Part shown: in pieces, positions 33,519 to 43,762 of the stretch
Position numbering within the stretch: position 1 is the stretch's first letter
Layout: each line of letters starts with the position of its first letter
NCBI GenBank assembly: GCA_019671005.1
Contig: CM033745.1
Location: 47,849,644-47,913,643 of the forward strand
Direction of reading: 5' to 3'
DNA: 64,000 bases
Origin: Hibiscus mutabilis
Lineage: Eukaryota; Streptophyta; Magnoliopsida; Malvales; Malvaceae
The notes under the pieces: generated by a model
What the model was told of the DNA's origin: nothing
What the model saw: the letters and a program-made list of their open reading frames with translations, nothing else
Database searches by the model: none
Translations under genes and position numbers: made by a program

Positions 33519-36023
33519 TGTAATACCCAAATTTAGTCTGGGCCTATATATATAGAAAAATAATATGAAATGAATATGTACATATATAAATAAATAAATA
33601 GTATAAAAAAATAAACCCAAAAAGATAGTCCATATCCAAAAATAAGTCAATTTATACAATATAAATCCATTTACATATATAAAATCCCAAAGCACAATTT
33701 AAGCCCAATTACATATGCTTTTCCCGCCCATGCTAATATCCAACAAAACCAAATATTCAATTTTCCTGCCTAAAACTGCCACGTGGCAGACACCCATTGG
33801 TCTAGAAGCTTATCACACAGATAATGGCTTCCTTGCCGCTGACGTCGTGCATGTGACATCAGTAATGACGTCATGACTTATTATCTATATAAAGGAAGAA
33901 AGAGAAAAAATCATATAATTATCACACAATTATTACAACGAAGCAGTCGGAGAGTCGCTGGAGAGAACTTGTCCCCGTTTTCAATGGAACCACAATCTCG
34001 CCGTTAGGGGGTAATTTCTTTTTTGACCTTTTCATTTCCTGCAATAAGTCAAAAACAATATTAGATTTAAGTCTAAAAACGCTTAAAATAGTAGCAAAGA
34101 ATGAAAGAAGGATCTCCAAAACTTATCTTTTAGACATCAGAGCGCCTAGGTTTTTGGTCAGAGTCGCTTAGGAAGGCGGAAGAGTCGAAGAGGGCTTGGG
34201 ATCAGGTTAGATCTAGGCTTAGGACGGCGGAGATGGCAGGCTCTATCGAGCTAGGACTAGATCTAAGGTTTTAGAGGAAAACATGGGTTTTTTTGCATTT
34301 TATTGTTTCGCGCGAGCGGCAGCCAGAAATCATTTTACGGAGGGCGGCGCCGACTCGCGGTGGTCGAAAGTTTCAGAGGCGGTCGAAGTAGTAAAGAAGA
34401 TAATCAGAGCATGACGGCCGGTGGTGACCGACACTGCCTACGGGGGCCGAGAGTCGACTCCCGGTGGTCGATTAACAGGGTTAGGTCATCAGGGAATGAA
34501 GGTATTGGATCAAAAAAGAAAAATGGGAAGAACTCGATTTAAGTTCATGTGGGATTTGAGAGTTTGATTTGAAAAAACTTGAAAACATGTGTTTAGGTGT
34601 TGTTAGTGGATCAAAAGAAGAAAAAATGATGAACGATGGATGAACTCGAGGATGAATAGGGGTGCTTGATCGATTTTAGGGCTTAAATCTAGGTTTTGGT
34701 TTGTTTGAGTTAAGAGAATTTTAGAGGAGAACGAGTAGAGAGAGAAGGAAATCGAAAAAATAGGAAAAAAGGAAAATCGAATATATGAAAAGGGCCTTTT
34801 GCAGGCATTATCCACGGGCTTAGGGGCCCGCGAACCCTCACGAGCCCCCGGATAAAGCCCGCGCCCTTCTTTCACTTTTCTCCTAATCCAGCTCCCGAGT
34901 TTTAATATCTTTCAATTTAGTCACTATTTCCTTGTAATTTGTTTATTTAATTCTGATATTAATTCAATTTGGTCCCAAATTTACTTTGTTAATACTTTGA
35001 TTAATGTTTGATTAATGCATGGTTTTGAATATAGCATATAGTATAGTGTTAGATAATTAAATTCATTTAGATACAATTGTTAGAGCCCTAGATACTAAGT
35101 TCTTTAATTAAGAATTAAATAGGTGAGATCGTTGTAGTAAATAAATAAGTATTAAAAGGGAAACTTTTAAGTTCTATTTTGAATAGTGTCTCATTGTAAT
35201 GCGATGTTATTCAAGGGGGATTTTAAGTAGAATATTTGATACCCATTTTAATTTAGAATATGGAATTAATTTAGTTAATTAAATTAAAGTCTTGATTAGG
35301 GTTAGAACTTAAATAATTAGATTCACCAATTAAATTAGGAATATTGTTCAATTTAGGGATTAAATATGAATAGTGCTCAAGCAATTGGGTGTTATTTCAT
35401 AAATACCCTAAATTTAATAAGATTCATAGTTTTTTAAAAAAATGGCAATTCAATTAATTAGAGTCTTTTAAGTTAGAACTTAAAATTGACAAGATAATAA
35501 CCGGCCATGCATTCAAACCTTTTATGTTAGGATATATTTTTGAATATGAATCGAGGTGTCCTAAAGCAACTGGGTGCTTCTAATTTCATATTCGTTCCAA
35601 AAATATATTTCCTTATAAAAAGATATCTCTACTCGGAATTAAAATCTATTTAATAATTATGGTTAAAATAAATTCAAATTATTATCCGAAATGCCAAAAT
35701 ACCACGTAAAATTAAAAGATACCGATAACGGGCATTTGTAGGGGTGCTAATCCTTCCACACACGTAACCGACTCTCGAACCCAAATTTTAAAGAAATGAA
35801 TCTCTGGTTGTTTTTATAGTGTCCACTCTACCAAAGTGACCGGTGGTGACTCCAAATAATTTTTTAAAGAAAAATCAAAACTTCATGGTTAATTAAATGA
35901 AAAACTCGATTTAATAAGAAAACTAAATTTTCAAGATAAAATATTTAAAAGAGTCAAAACCCTATTTTGTAAAATAAATCGTCAGGTTATTTTCACTCCA
36001 CGATTAAAAAAATGGTCGCGACA
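33519..36023 (+). repeat. Ogre-A 3' LTR
   Basis: The LTR is 2505 bp, starts TGTAATACCC and ends GTCGCGACA. It contains a bZIP-type promoter cluster with a TATA box (33779-33895), a GC-rich stretch (34310-34480), the conserved Ogre block (35741-35780) and a PBS-like decamer TGGTGACTCC (35844-35853). It is not closely similar to the LTRs of Ogre-B or Ogre-C. No gene is seen. Confidence 0.88.
33779..33895 (+). promoter_or_regulatory. G-box, TGACGT cluster and TATA box in Ogre-A LTR
   Basis: CCACGTGG palindrome at 33779-33786; TGAC words at 33840 (TGACGTC), 33854 (TGACATCA) and 33866 (TGACGTCA palindrome); and TATATAAAGG at 33886-33895. The order is that of a plant bZIP-responsive promoter, similar in kind to as-1 elements. 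Confidence 0.6.
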
Positions 36024-36285
36024 TGTTTCATACGTTTGCTTCTTCGAAGATCAATTACAATGGAAGACTAACCATTGCTATCCGAAATGGATTCATTAGT
36101 TTCGACCAAAAATATTATTTAATTTTAAATTATTTGCTAATTTATTGTTATAAATTTCACCGTAAATACGTTTTAATCTAATGTATTACTCATGGCTTTT
36201 ATATTTTACTATAACTCACCTTAAAATTATTGTTGAATTCAAACATATATCTAAATATTAATATTGATTTTACCATTCCAGTGCT

Positions 36286-36459
36286 CAAGGACGAAGCTTT
36301 GTATGGTGTGAGAAGGGATATTGTCCCTCTCAAAATTTTTGGTATAATAATATTTTACTTTAAATATTAATTAAATAATGTTTTTGTCTCTCCTAATTTT
36401 AGATTTAAGGATTAATAGATGCTTGCTCTTCCCAATCTTTAATCTTAGTTCCGTCCTTG
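36286..36459. mobile_element. Short MITE-like element
   Basis: About 174 bp bounded by CAAGGACGAAGC and, inverted, CAAGGACGGAAC. The interior is AT-rich and non-coding. No convincing target-site duplication is seen. Confidence 0.45.
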
Positions 36460-37300
36460 ACAATATTTAAATTTATTATCATTAGAGTTTGTGGTATGAA
36501 TTTTGTATTGTTTCAGTTCTAAAAATTTGCGGTACGACCTACCTGGTAAAGAATTAAGAAACTTAGTATGTGTAGATTTCTTGTAATGCAAATTTCTTTT
36601 GTTATTAACTCTATAAATAGTTGATGTGATTTCAGGATTTTTTTTTATAAGCGAAACAAATCACAAATAATTTAGTTTTATAAACTCATACTCATATACT
36701 ATTTCTACCTTATAATGAACTTATCCTCCTACGACCGTACTTTTTTTGTCAAACATTTCCCACATGCTTCTTTTGAACAAATTTCGGCTTTATAGATCAA
36801 CAAAAACTAAAAAGAAGAGAAAAGGATTCAAACAATCCCATAAACAGCAAATAGAGAAACAAACGAAAGAATAGTAGAGAAACCATGAATCAACAAGGTC
36901 ATAACAAGAGAAAGCAAGAGATAAAGAAACACAACCAAAGACATAGAACAACAAGGGAGGAGGCACCTTCAAAGCCAGACAGAAAATCGAAGCAAGAAAA
37001 TAAAGACAACAACATCACCTTTACTGTATGTCAGTTTGGGGGTCGCCGAAGGGTATAGCAAGTGTGATAATGCAACAAGAAACACCATAATGGTCAATGC
37101 GTCAAGATTCGGAATCACAATGACTGATGGATGAAAATGAAAGAGACGGCCCGAAAAACATGACTGTGGACTTCAAATCAGTAGGGAAATCATAGATCTT
37201 TCAAGAAAAATGAGAAGAAAACATATCGAAAAGCAAAATCGTGGCAAGAAGAATAGGAAAACGAAGGTCAACGGGAGCCCGCCATGGAAGGTTCTTCTTC

Positions 37301-37651
37301 AGGGACGGAGTCAGGATTGAACATTTATAGAGACTAAAATATTAAATTTAAAAAATACAAGGGTTTATTAAGTATTTAAAACTCAAAATTCATAGGGCAA
37401 TGCCTAATTTGTCGAATATTTAAACTTATAAGAACTTAAATTAATATTAGACCAAAAAATTGATAATACGGACTCAGTATTTTTTGTTCAATTCATACTT
37501 GATCATATATTTAATAAACTCTTGTTTTTTAATTTGAACATTTATTTTTACATAGGCCAAATGATAATTAGACCAAAATCGATCGAATATATTAATTTTA
37601 TAACAAGGGCCGAGGCCAGGCCCCTTTGGGTCCCAAAGGAGCTTCGTCCCT
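37301..37651. mobile_element. MITE-like element with target-site duplication
   Basis: About 351 bp. The ends are AGGGACGGAG and, inverted, AGGGACGAAG, flanked by CTTCTTC on both sides (7 bp, in low-complexity context). The interior is AT-rich with no coding. The end type resembles the nearby 36286-36459 element. A hAT origin is possible but not shown. Confidence 0.6.
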
Positions 37652-38409
37652 CTTCTTCTTTTTCTTATTCTTCTCTTAATAAAATCGAGCCCGAGTTAGA
37701 GACTTGATCATCGGTGATGACAGATAAATTGTACAGGGATGAAGAGAAAAGAGACAAAACCAAAAAAAAATCAAGAAAAAAGTGGAAGGAGGAAGGCCAA
37801 CCATCGTTAACCAAGGACAACTATAATCACTCATTTTTATCCGTTGTATAAATATTGTATTAATGTATGTTAGTTTAATAATTAACGTATTATTATTGCA
37901 TGTATACATATCACATTATGTGTCTGTTATATATGTGTGATTAATTTGCGACGTATACGACTACATGCATGTTATACGTACTAGGGGTGTATATGTTAAT
38001 ATTTATAGTCTATGGATGTCATATGTGTGTTTATATTTTATGTGTGCATTGCGTATGTGTGGGTGTTCGTGGTAATTATACGTATAGCTATATGCATATG
38101 TGAAGGTATGTCATATTAACTAAGGATGTATTGCGTATTAATGTTTGCATGTTACGTATATGTGTACTCATATGTCGTACGTACGTCGTATGTATAGGCC
38201 TGTATTATTATTACTGTTATTAATATTATTAGTAGGGTTGGGCTAAATTAAATACAAATAAATGGATATATTAGAACCCTGACAAATTAAATGTCCAAGT
38301 CCTCTATTACAAATCAAAACCCAAAATTAAAATTTACAAAGCCCATTTTTGGCCTGAATCAGATTAAGCTAACCCTAATCATCATTCTTCCTTGCGCAGC
38401 CCAATCTGT

Positions 38410-38438
38410 GCCGTTGGATCAGATTTTGATCCAACGGC
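38410..38438. repeat. 12-bp-stem hairpin in Ogre-C LTR
   Basis: Perfect inverted repeat GCCGTTGGATCA / TGATCCAACGGC with a 5-base loop GATTT. It shares the GTTRGATCA core with the hairpin in both Ogre-B LTRs. Confidence 0.88.
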
Positions 38439-39801
38439 CCTGATCGAAAAGGGAGAACCTTCTAGAGGGCGCGTGCGACTCACTCACGGGGCTGCTGGAC
38501 TTCCACAAGCGCATGGCTTGCATAGGCTGACTCCTCAGATATCAAGATGCCACATGGCATCATCCCGGGCATTCCCACCGATTTCCAGATTGCATCAGAA
38601 CGGTCCCTTTCTCGTGCAAATCCACCCGTTGGACCAAATCTGATCCAATAGCCCTGGGAGCTTCTGGCAGAACGATTACCACCACGCCATCCCACCATGC
38701 CGGTCGTCCCAACCACCGCGCTCAGAGATCACCGAATACAAGGAAAATCAGATCTTTCGTCAGTATCAAATCAACCCAAAAATATGTATTTGACAGATTT
38801 TCTACCAAACCAAAAAAAGGGGATATATGTATGAAACAAGTAATATGTAAAAGGGGAGTTCAGTTGTAACCAGTTATCAATAAATAAAAAAAGCACAAAG
38901 TTTCAGTGGTAACCTCTCTTTCTTTTTCTTACTCCCTGGCATGCATGTGCAATAAAAAATAAGAAGCGATAAAGGAAGGGGAAGGAATGGATAGGATCTT
39001 TACCCTAGTCGTCAGTGGGTCTCCCCTCGCCAGTAATAAGCCGCATCAGTTTCTCAAAAACTGAACAAGGTGAACTGAAAAGGGGGAGAGATCCCTTTTG
39101 GTCTCGGTTTTGTAGAAAAAATGGTTTTCATACTCGTACTTTCTTAGATCTAGAAAAAATGAGAGTCTTTTCTGGGAATCTAAGTTGTGATTTGAGTTTG
39201 GGTTGAAGCAAGGGTTGTTCTCTTGGTTTTTTAGGCAGCGGCCGGCGGCGGATGGTCGCCGGTTTCTGGGTTCGTTAAGGGTTTGAGATTGGTTTTCTGA
39301 GAAAAAATGAGAGAGTGGGGTGAGATGTTATCCTAAGACTCAAAAAATGGGAAAAAAAGAGGGGAGGCCAGTTGGGGGTGTTTATAGACGAGTTAAAAAA
39401 ATGGCCTAATTACTCATTAAACCATCCCGCGTTTTGGTATTTTTCAAAACGAGTTTGCCCCTTGGTATAATCACAACCCCCAGTCCCCTTCTTTTTTTGA
39501 AACCTTTCAATTCAGCCCTCAAATAAACCGAATTCAGATTCTAAATGGCAAAATTACCTCACCAGTCCCACCGCCCCCTTGGTCCAATTACAAATTTAGT
39601 CATTTTAGGTTCCGTTTGATTTGTAATTTCATCCCTAAATCGCATTTTATTACCTTTTAATTTTTGTTTCCTGTTTTTGTTTTTTTTTATTTCAGTCATG
39701 TTCCATATTTAAATATTCATGTTTATTTATTATGATCGTATATGTTGATGTAGCCCTTTTGCACTCTCACGTGTTTCTTGTACATGTTTCGTATTCTCAT
39801 G

Positions 39802-39842
<41 letters not shown>
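39802..39842. repeat. TA then TG microsatellite
   Basis: About six TA units run into about fourteen GT units. This is simple sequence inside the Ogre-C LTR. Confidence 0.95.
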
Positions 39843-39846
<4 letters not shown>

Positions 39847-40796
39847 TTAGTTTATAGTGATTATGTAATTTTATACGTTTGTTCGGTCATTCGTATCATA
39901 CATGTTCGATTGATATTTTAGTTGGCTCGTACACGACATGTTTTGTATTTTAGCATGTATTGTATGTTCTTTTTGCTTTTAGGTTATGCGTTAGTATATT
40001 TTCTTTGTCATGTATAATACCATGTTTCTATTTTCGTATGTAGATTATGTCGCAAGCTATGTGCTAGGTATTAGTTTCTCTATTAGTATGTTGTTCTGAT
40101 TTGTGAAATTGAAATCATAATATATTTATGTTTTGCATATGTTACAATGTGTTTTATTTTTAATACGCATGTCTTCTTGAAATATGTGTTTTTGTTCCCA
40201 CATGTTTTTATTCATGCCTTGTTATTATGATGTGCTATGTTCGTGTTGTTTATCATGTTTATTTACTTTTGTGTCACCCATTTTTTATTATCATTTATTT
40301 TGTCCTTTACCATGTCAATGCGAATGTATATTTCCAAGTTATTTCCCTAAGGTTGCATAATGGAATATAAATTGTCAATGCGGTGCCCTTTTATCCGAGC
40401 GTAAACGGGGCCAGTATCAGGCGTAGTGATAGTGGTTGGGCGTTTACTCTCGGATAACTGGGCCTTTAAAATTTATTCGCAATTATAATCGAATTTTAAA
40501 TTAATCGTCACTTTAATCCAGAAAGTTTAATATTAATAAAGCGGTAATTATTAATGTACCAATTTTGGGCGGTGTGGGGGTGCTAATCCTTCCGCATGCG
40601 TAACCGACTCCCGAACTCAAAGTTTTTGAATCTCTCGTTTTATGGTGTCCGACCTACCTAAGTGGCCAGTGGCGACTCCAATTTCTAATATAACGCGTTT
40701 TTTTCAAAACCCCCACGGAATAAATATTTTTATATCCAAAAAATCACAAACACCTCGAAAATCCACTTTTTAGCGAAAAGGGGACATCGCTACAGA

Positions 40797-40814
40797 TGAC
40801 GACTCCGCTGGGGA
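40797..40814 (+). other. Primer-binding site of Ogre-C, tRNA-Arg
   Basis: TGACGACTCCGCTGGGGA, one mismatch from TGGCGACTCCGCTGGGGA, the complement of a plant tRNA-Arg 3' end. Confidence 0.92.
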
Positions 40815-41453
40815 CAATTTTTTGTTTTTCGAAAACGAGAAGAGAGTCAAGCTTTTTAAAATAATTACCGCTTTATTAATATTATAAATATGGGTTAAAG
40901 TGACTATTAAATTAACATTCGGTTATAATTACGCGTTTATTTTAACGCATTTAAAATATGGCATATAAAGCCATTTTTTAAGTGGGGGGAAAACGCTAAT
41001 GCGTTCGTGGAGATATCGTTCTCTCGTATGGGCCTAGCAAGTACCTTATGTTTACGTAAGGATATCGTTCCTTTGTACGGGCATAAGCGAATGGGTCCCC
41101 CTGAATTGAACCCGATTGAAAGGAGCCTATAATGGGTGATGATCGGGGGCTTTGCTACTCTTAGTAGGGGACAGCAAGGACAATTCGGGTACCTCCTAGA
41201 ACCAAGACTGCATGTAGAGAATACATAGAAACCCACCCCTTTAGAGCCATGCAGATAACCTTAGGTTTTAGATGGGATAAATAGGGTTGTTTTGTGTTTA
41301 TTCTATTTGTCCTTTTATTTATATATTTATTAATTTTATCTGGTACTGACTTGTTTTCTTTTTCGCTTTTGTTTCTTTTTTCATACATTATTGCATTTGC
41401 ATTACATAAAGATACTGGATCAAGTGGTTTACCCGATCATAAAGTCTTTCACC
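40815..41453 (+). other. Ogre-C leader between PBS and ORF1
   Basis: Non-coding 640 bp. It holds an imperfect repeat (GGAGATATCGTTCTCTCGTA at 41010 and AGGATATCGTTCCTTTGTA at 41059) and pyrimidine-rich sequence before ORF1. No gene is seen. Confidence 0.7.
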
Positions 41454-43728
41454 ATGGAAAAAAGGTGTCTTAGGAAAGAAGAGCTTAATTTGTCAGTCAG
41501 ACATTGGTCAGAGGTCAACCAGAAGGCCCAAGGGGACAGTTTGTCGAGCGAGCGCATAGTAGCAGGGTACACCTATGTGAGTCTCCAATAGAACAACCTA
41601 TGGGATCTTCAAAGCATTTGGGAAAGATGGGACCGAAGACTACAGGACATGTTCTGTGATAGTTATGGCGACCTTGCACAACTGTTATATGTTCGGGTTA
41701 ACCATCCCCTGATCCGAGCTGTTTTTCAGTTCTGGAATCCTGCCTTTTGCTGCTTCACCTTCAATGGGCAGGACATGATGCCTACAGTAGAAGAATACAC
41801 TGCTTTACTTAATTATAAGAACATTCAGGAAGATTGGATCTACGCGAAGCCTCCGAGGAATCAGAATTACACTTCGAAGCTCAAAACCTTTGCAGGAATG
41901 AGTGACGATTGGGTTAATGGCCTGACTCAACTCCGAGGAGATAGTACAGTTTTTGCATGGGAGAGTATTTGAGACATCATATATGCACATCCAGACGAGG
42001 CGAAGAAGATAGACCTATTCGCCTTGGGAATATAGAGCACTTGGGAACATTGATGTAGCCATTCTGGACCTGTTTGAGCGTATGAAACGGAGAGCAAACC
42101 CAGTACCAGCAATCTTGACCGAGACCTTTATTTATTTAAATGCCAGTCAGAAGCATGAAGAAGGACGTTTTCGAGGATGTGCGCAGCTGTTACAGGTATG
42201 GATTTAGAGCCACATGTAGAAGACGCCGACGAGGGTCCTACCGGGGATATCCTTCCAAGGTTTTTCGCCTTTACAAGAATACTTAGCAAAAGAGTGGCGA
42301 GAGGACTTGAAAACAAAAAAATCGGCTAGTTTCTTCAGGAACATTCAAGACGAAGACATAGTATGGAGGGTCCCATGGCTCGGCAGAGTTAATTACTTTT
42401 TATACAGTTGCGGTGATTTTAACTAGCTGATGATGTTGGGACTGCACGAAGGGATTGCTTGTGCTCCGCTTTTGGTGTCCCGACAATTCGGATCACGACA
42501 GTTCATTGCCAATACCACCGGGTTAAGCCAAACTGAATTTCTTTTCAAAGTGGAGTTCAAAGAAAAAGTTCAGACTATGATGAGGGCTTAGGACCATTGT
42601 TACCGGATCAGGGTGGAAGGAGACACCAAGCACATGACCACCCCAGACTATGATCTTTGGAGACGTTTGAGGGTTAAAGATGTGATTCCTAAATCCGATC
42701 AAGGACCAGCAGTGTCGCTTGAGGAGCTTACAAGGGTGGTACCGTCTGAAACTGATATCTTACGGAATGAACTCGAAGAAATTAAGAGGAAAATGGACAC
42801 CCAACAGACTCAACATGGGAGTAAGCTCTATAAAGCAAGCTTAAAGGTCGACGAACGGGATAGGATCATTAGACAGTTGAAGAAGTTAAATGCGGATTTG
42901 AGCGATAAAAATGCTCTTTACCAAAAGGATACGCTCCTACTCCAAGCGAAAATACAGAAGGCCGACCGAAGTCAGTTCATAGCCGTGGAAAAGGAAAGAA
43001 TGAATGGTATCCGTTTGGTGGAAGAAGAACAAGAAATCAGCAAGAGAGCATTTGAGAAGGAGATAGAAAGCTGCCGGTTGGCTATTGAGGAAGAAAAGCA
43101 GTTCTTCAAGAAGGCCATTGACCAAGAAAAGGAAAGAACTAGGCAAGAAATTAGCAAAAGAAAACAAGCAGTCAACCACTAGAGAAAAAACGTCGCCGCA
43201 TGGAAAAGAAGGTCCATGAGTAGTCGGAATAGACTGTTAGAGATGCAAAGGTTGTACGACGACACTATCCAAAGTCTGGATCAAAGCCGAAGTCAGAATG
43301 TCTAGTTGAGAGAAAAGGTGGCAGAAGTAGAACACTATTTTCGAACGTACTGTCAAAGGAATGGCTTCACTGAGCTACAAGAAAGAGAGCGGGAAGTAGG
43401 AACGTTACGAACCTGAATTAAGTCCCTTGAAGCAACTATTGAGGATTATAAAGAAAGAATTAGTGTATTCGAAGAGGCTACAGCCGGAGGGGACACTTAT
43501 TGGCAAAGGAGACTGTGTGACGCTGCCTGGATGGTGCAGGATAGGGGCCAATATTACGCAAACCTGATGGTGGACATACAATGAGTCGCCAGCCATGTGA
43601 ATGATTTGGCCATCGAGGCTGAAACACTCCGACCTTTCGTAGTCCCAGAAATGGAAGAAGCTCCCAGGCTCATCAAGTTGCTCAGGGCAATTGGAAAATT
43701 AGGAGATAGAGCTAGGGCTTATCTGTAG
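41454..43728 (+). pseudogene. Ogre-C ORF1 (DUF7745/plant mobile domain-like plus coiled coil)
   Basis: Likely ATG at 41454, stop at 43726-43728. The N-terminal half holds the domain seen before gag in Ogre elements: YGDLAQLLYVRVNHPLIRAVFQFWNPAFCCF, MMPTVEEYTALLNY and later WRVPWLGRVNYFLYSCGD. The C-terminal half (open at 42613-43182) is a charged coiled coil. In-frame stops occur near 41589, 41970, 42424 and 42589, and frameshifts near 42010-42240. The function in the element is unknown. A separate promoter is not visible. It matches Ogre-B ORF1 in order and motif. Confidence 0.8.
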
Positions 43729-43762
43729 GGCTCTGTATTGTAATTAGTACTCTTTTGTATTA

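Larger units (their letters stand above)
31583..36023 (+). mobile_element. Ogre-A right part: 3' region with AGO fragment and 3' LTR
   Basis: This continues Ogre-A after the Ogre-B insertion: segment D again, an Argonaute fragment, purine-rich 3' region, polypurine tract (33503-33518) and 3' LTR (33519-36023). Left and right parts together make a normal Ogre 3' end apart from the doubled segment D and the Argonaute piece. Confidence 0.8.
36024..38199. other. Non-coding AT-rich interval between Ogre-A and Ogre-C
   Basis: I see no gene. It contains two MITE-like elements (36286-36459 and 37301-37651), an A-rich purine stretch (36790-37000) and TGTAT-rich sequence (37850-38200) that could already belong to the Ogre-C LTR, whose left edge I cannot fix. 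The first bases TGTTT would be the right target bases of Ogre-A. Confidence 0.55.
38200..40794 (+). repeat. Ogre-C 5' LTR (left edge uncertain)
   Basis: The right end is clear: CATCGCTACA at 40794, two bases before the PBS. The left edge is a guess because the matching 3' LTR is outside the window. Contents: the hairpin at 38410-38438 and a weaker copy near 38627-38655, a TA/TG microsatellite (39802-39842), the conserved Ogre block (40576-40618) and a PBS-like decamer TGGCGACTCC (40670-40679). No gene is seen. Confidence 0.7.

Noticed and set aside
36790..36972. Small membrane protein on the minus strand
   Set aside because: Short frame opposite an A-rich purine stretch with no similarity or gene context.
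38392..38643. Protein-coding gene in the Ogre-C LTR
   Set aside because: The frame spans the hairpin and GC-rich LTR sequence, has no recognisable domain, and an overlapping opposite frame is equally open.
40799..40815. tRNA gene fragment
   Set aside because: It is the complement of a tRNA-Arg 3' end at the exact PBS position; no cloverleaf around it.
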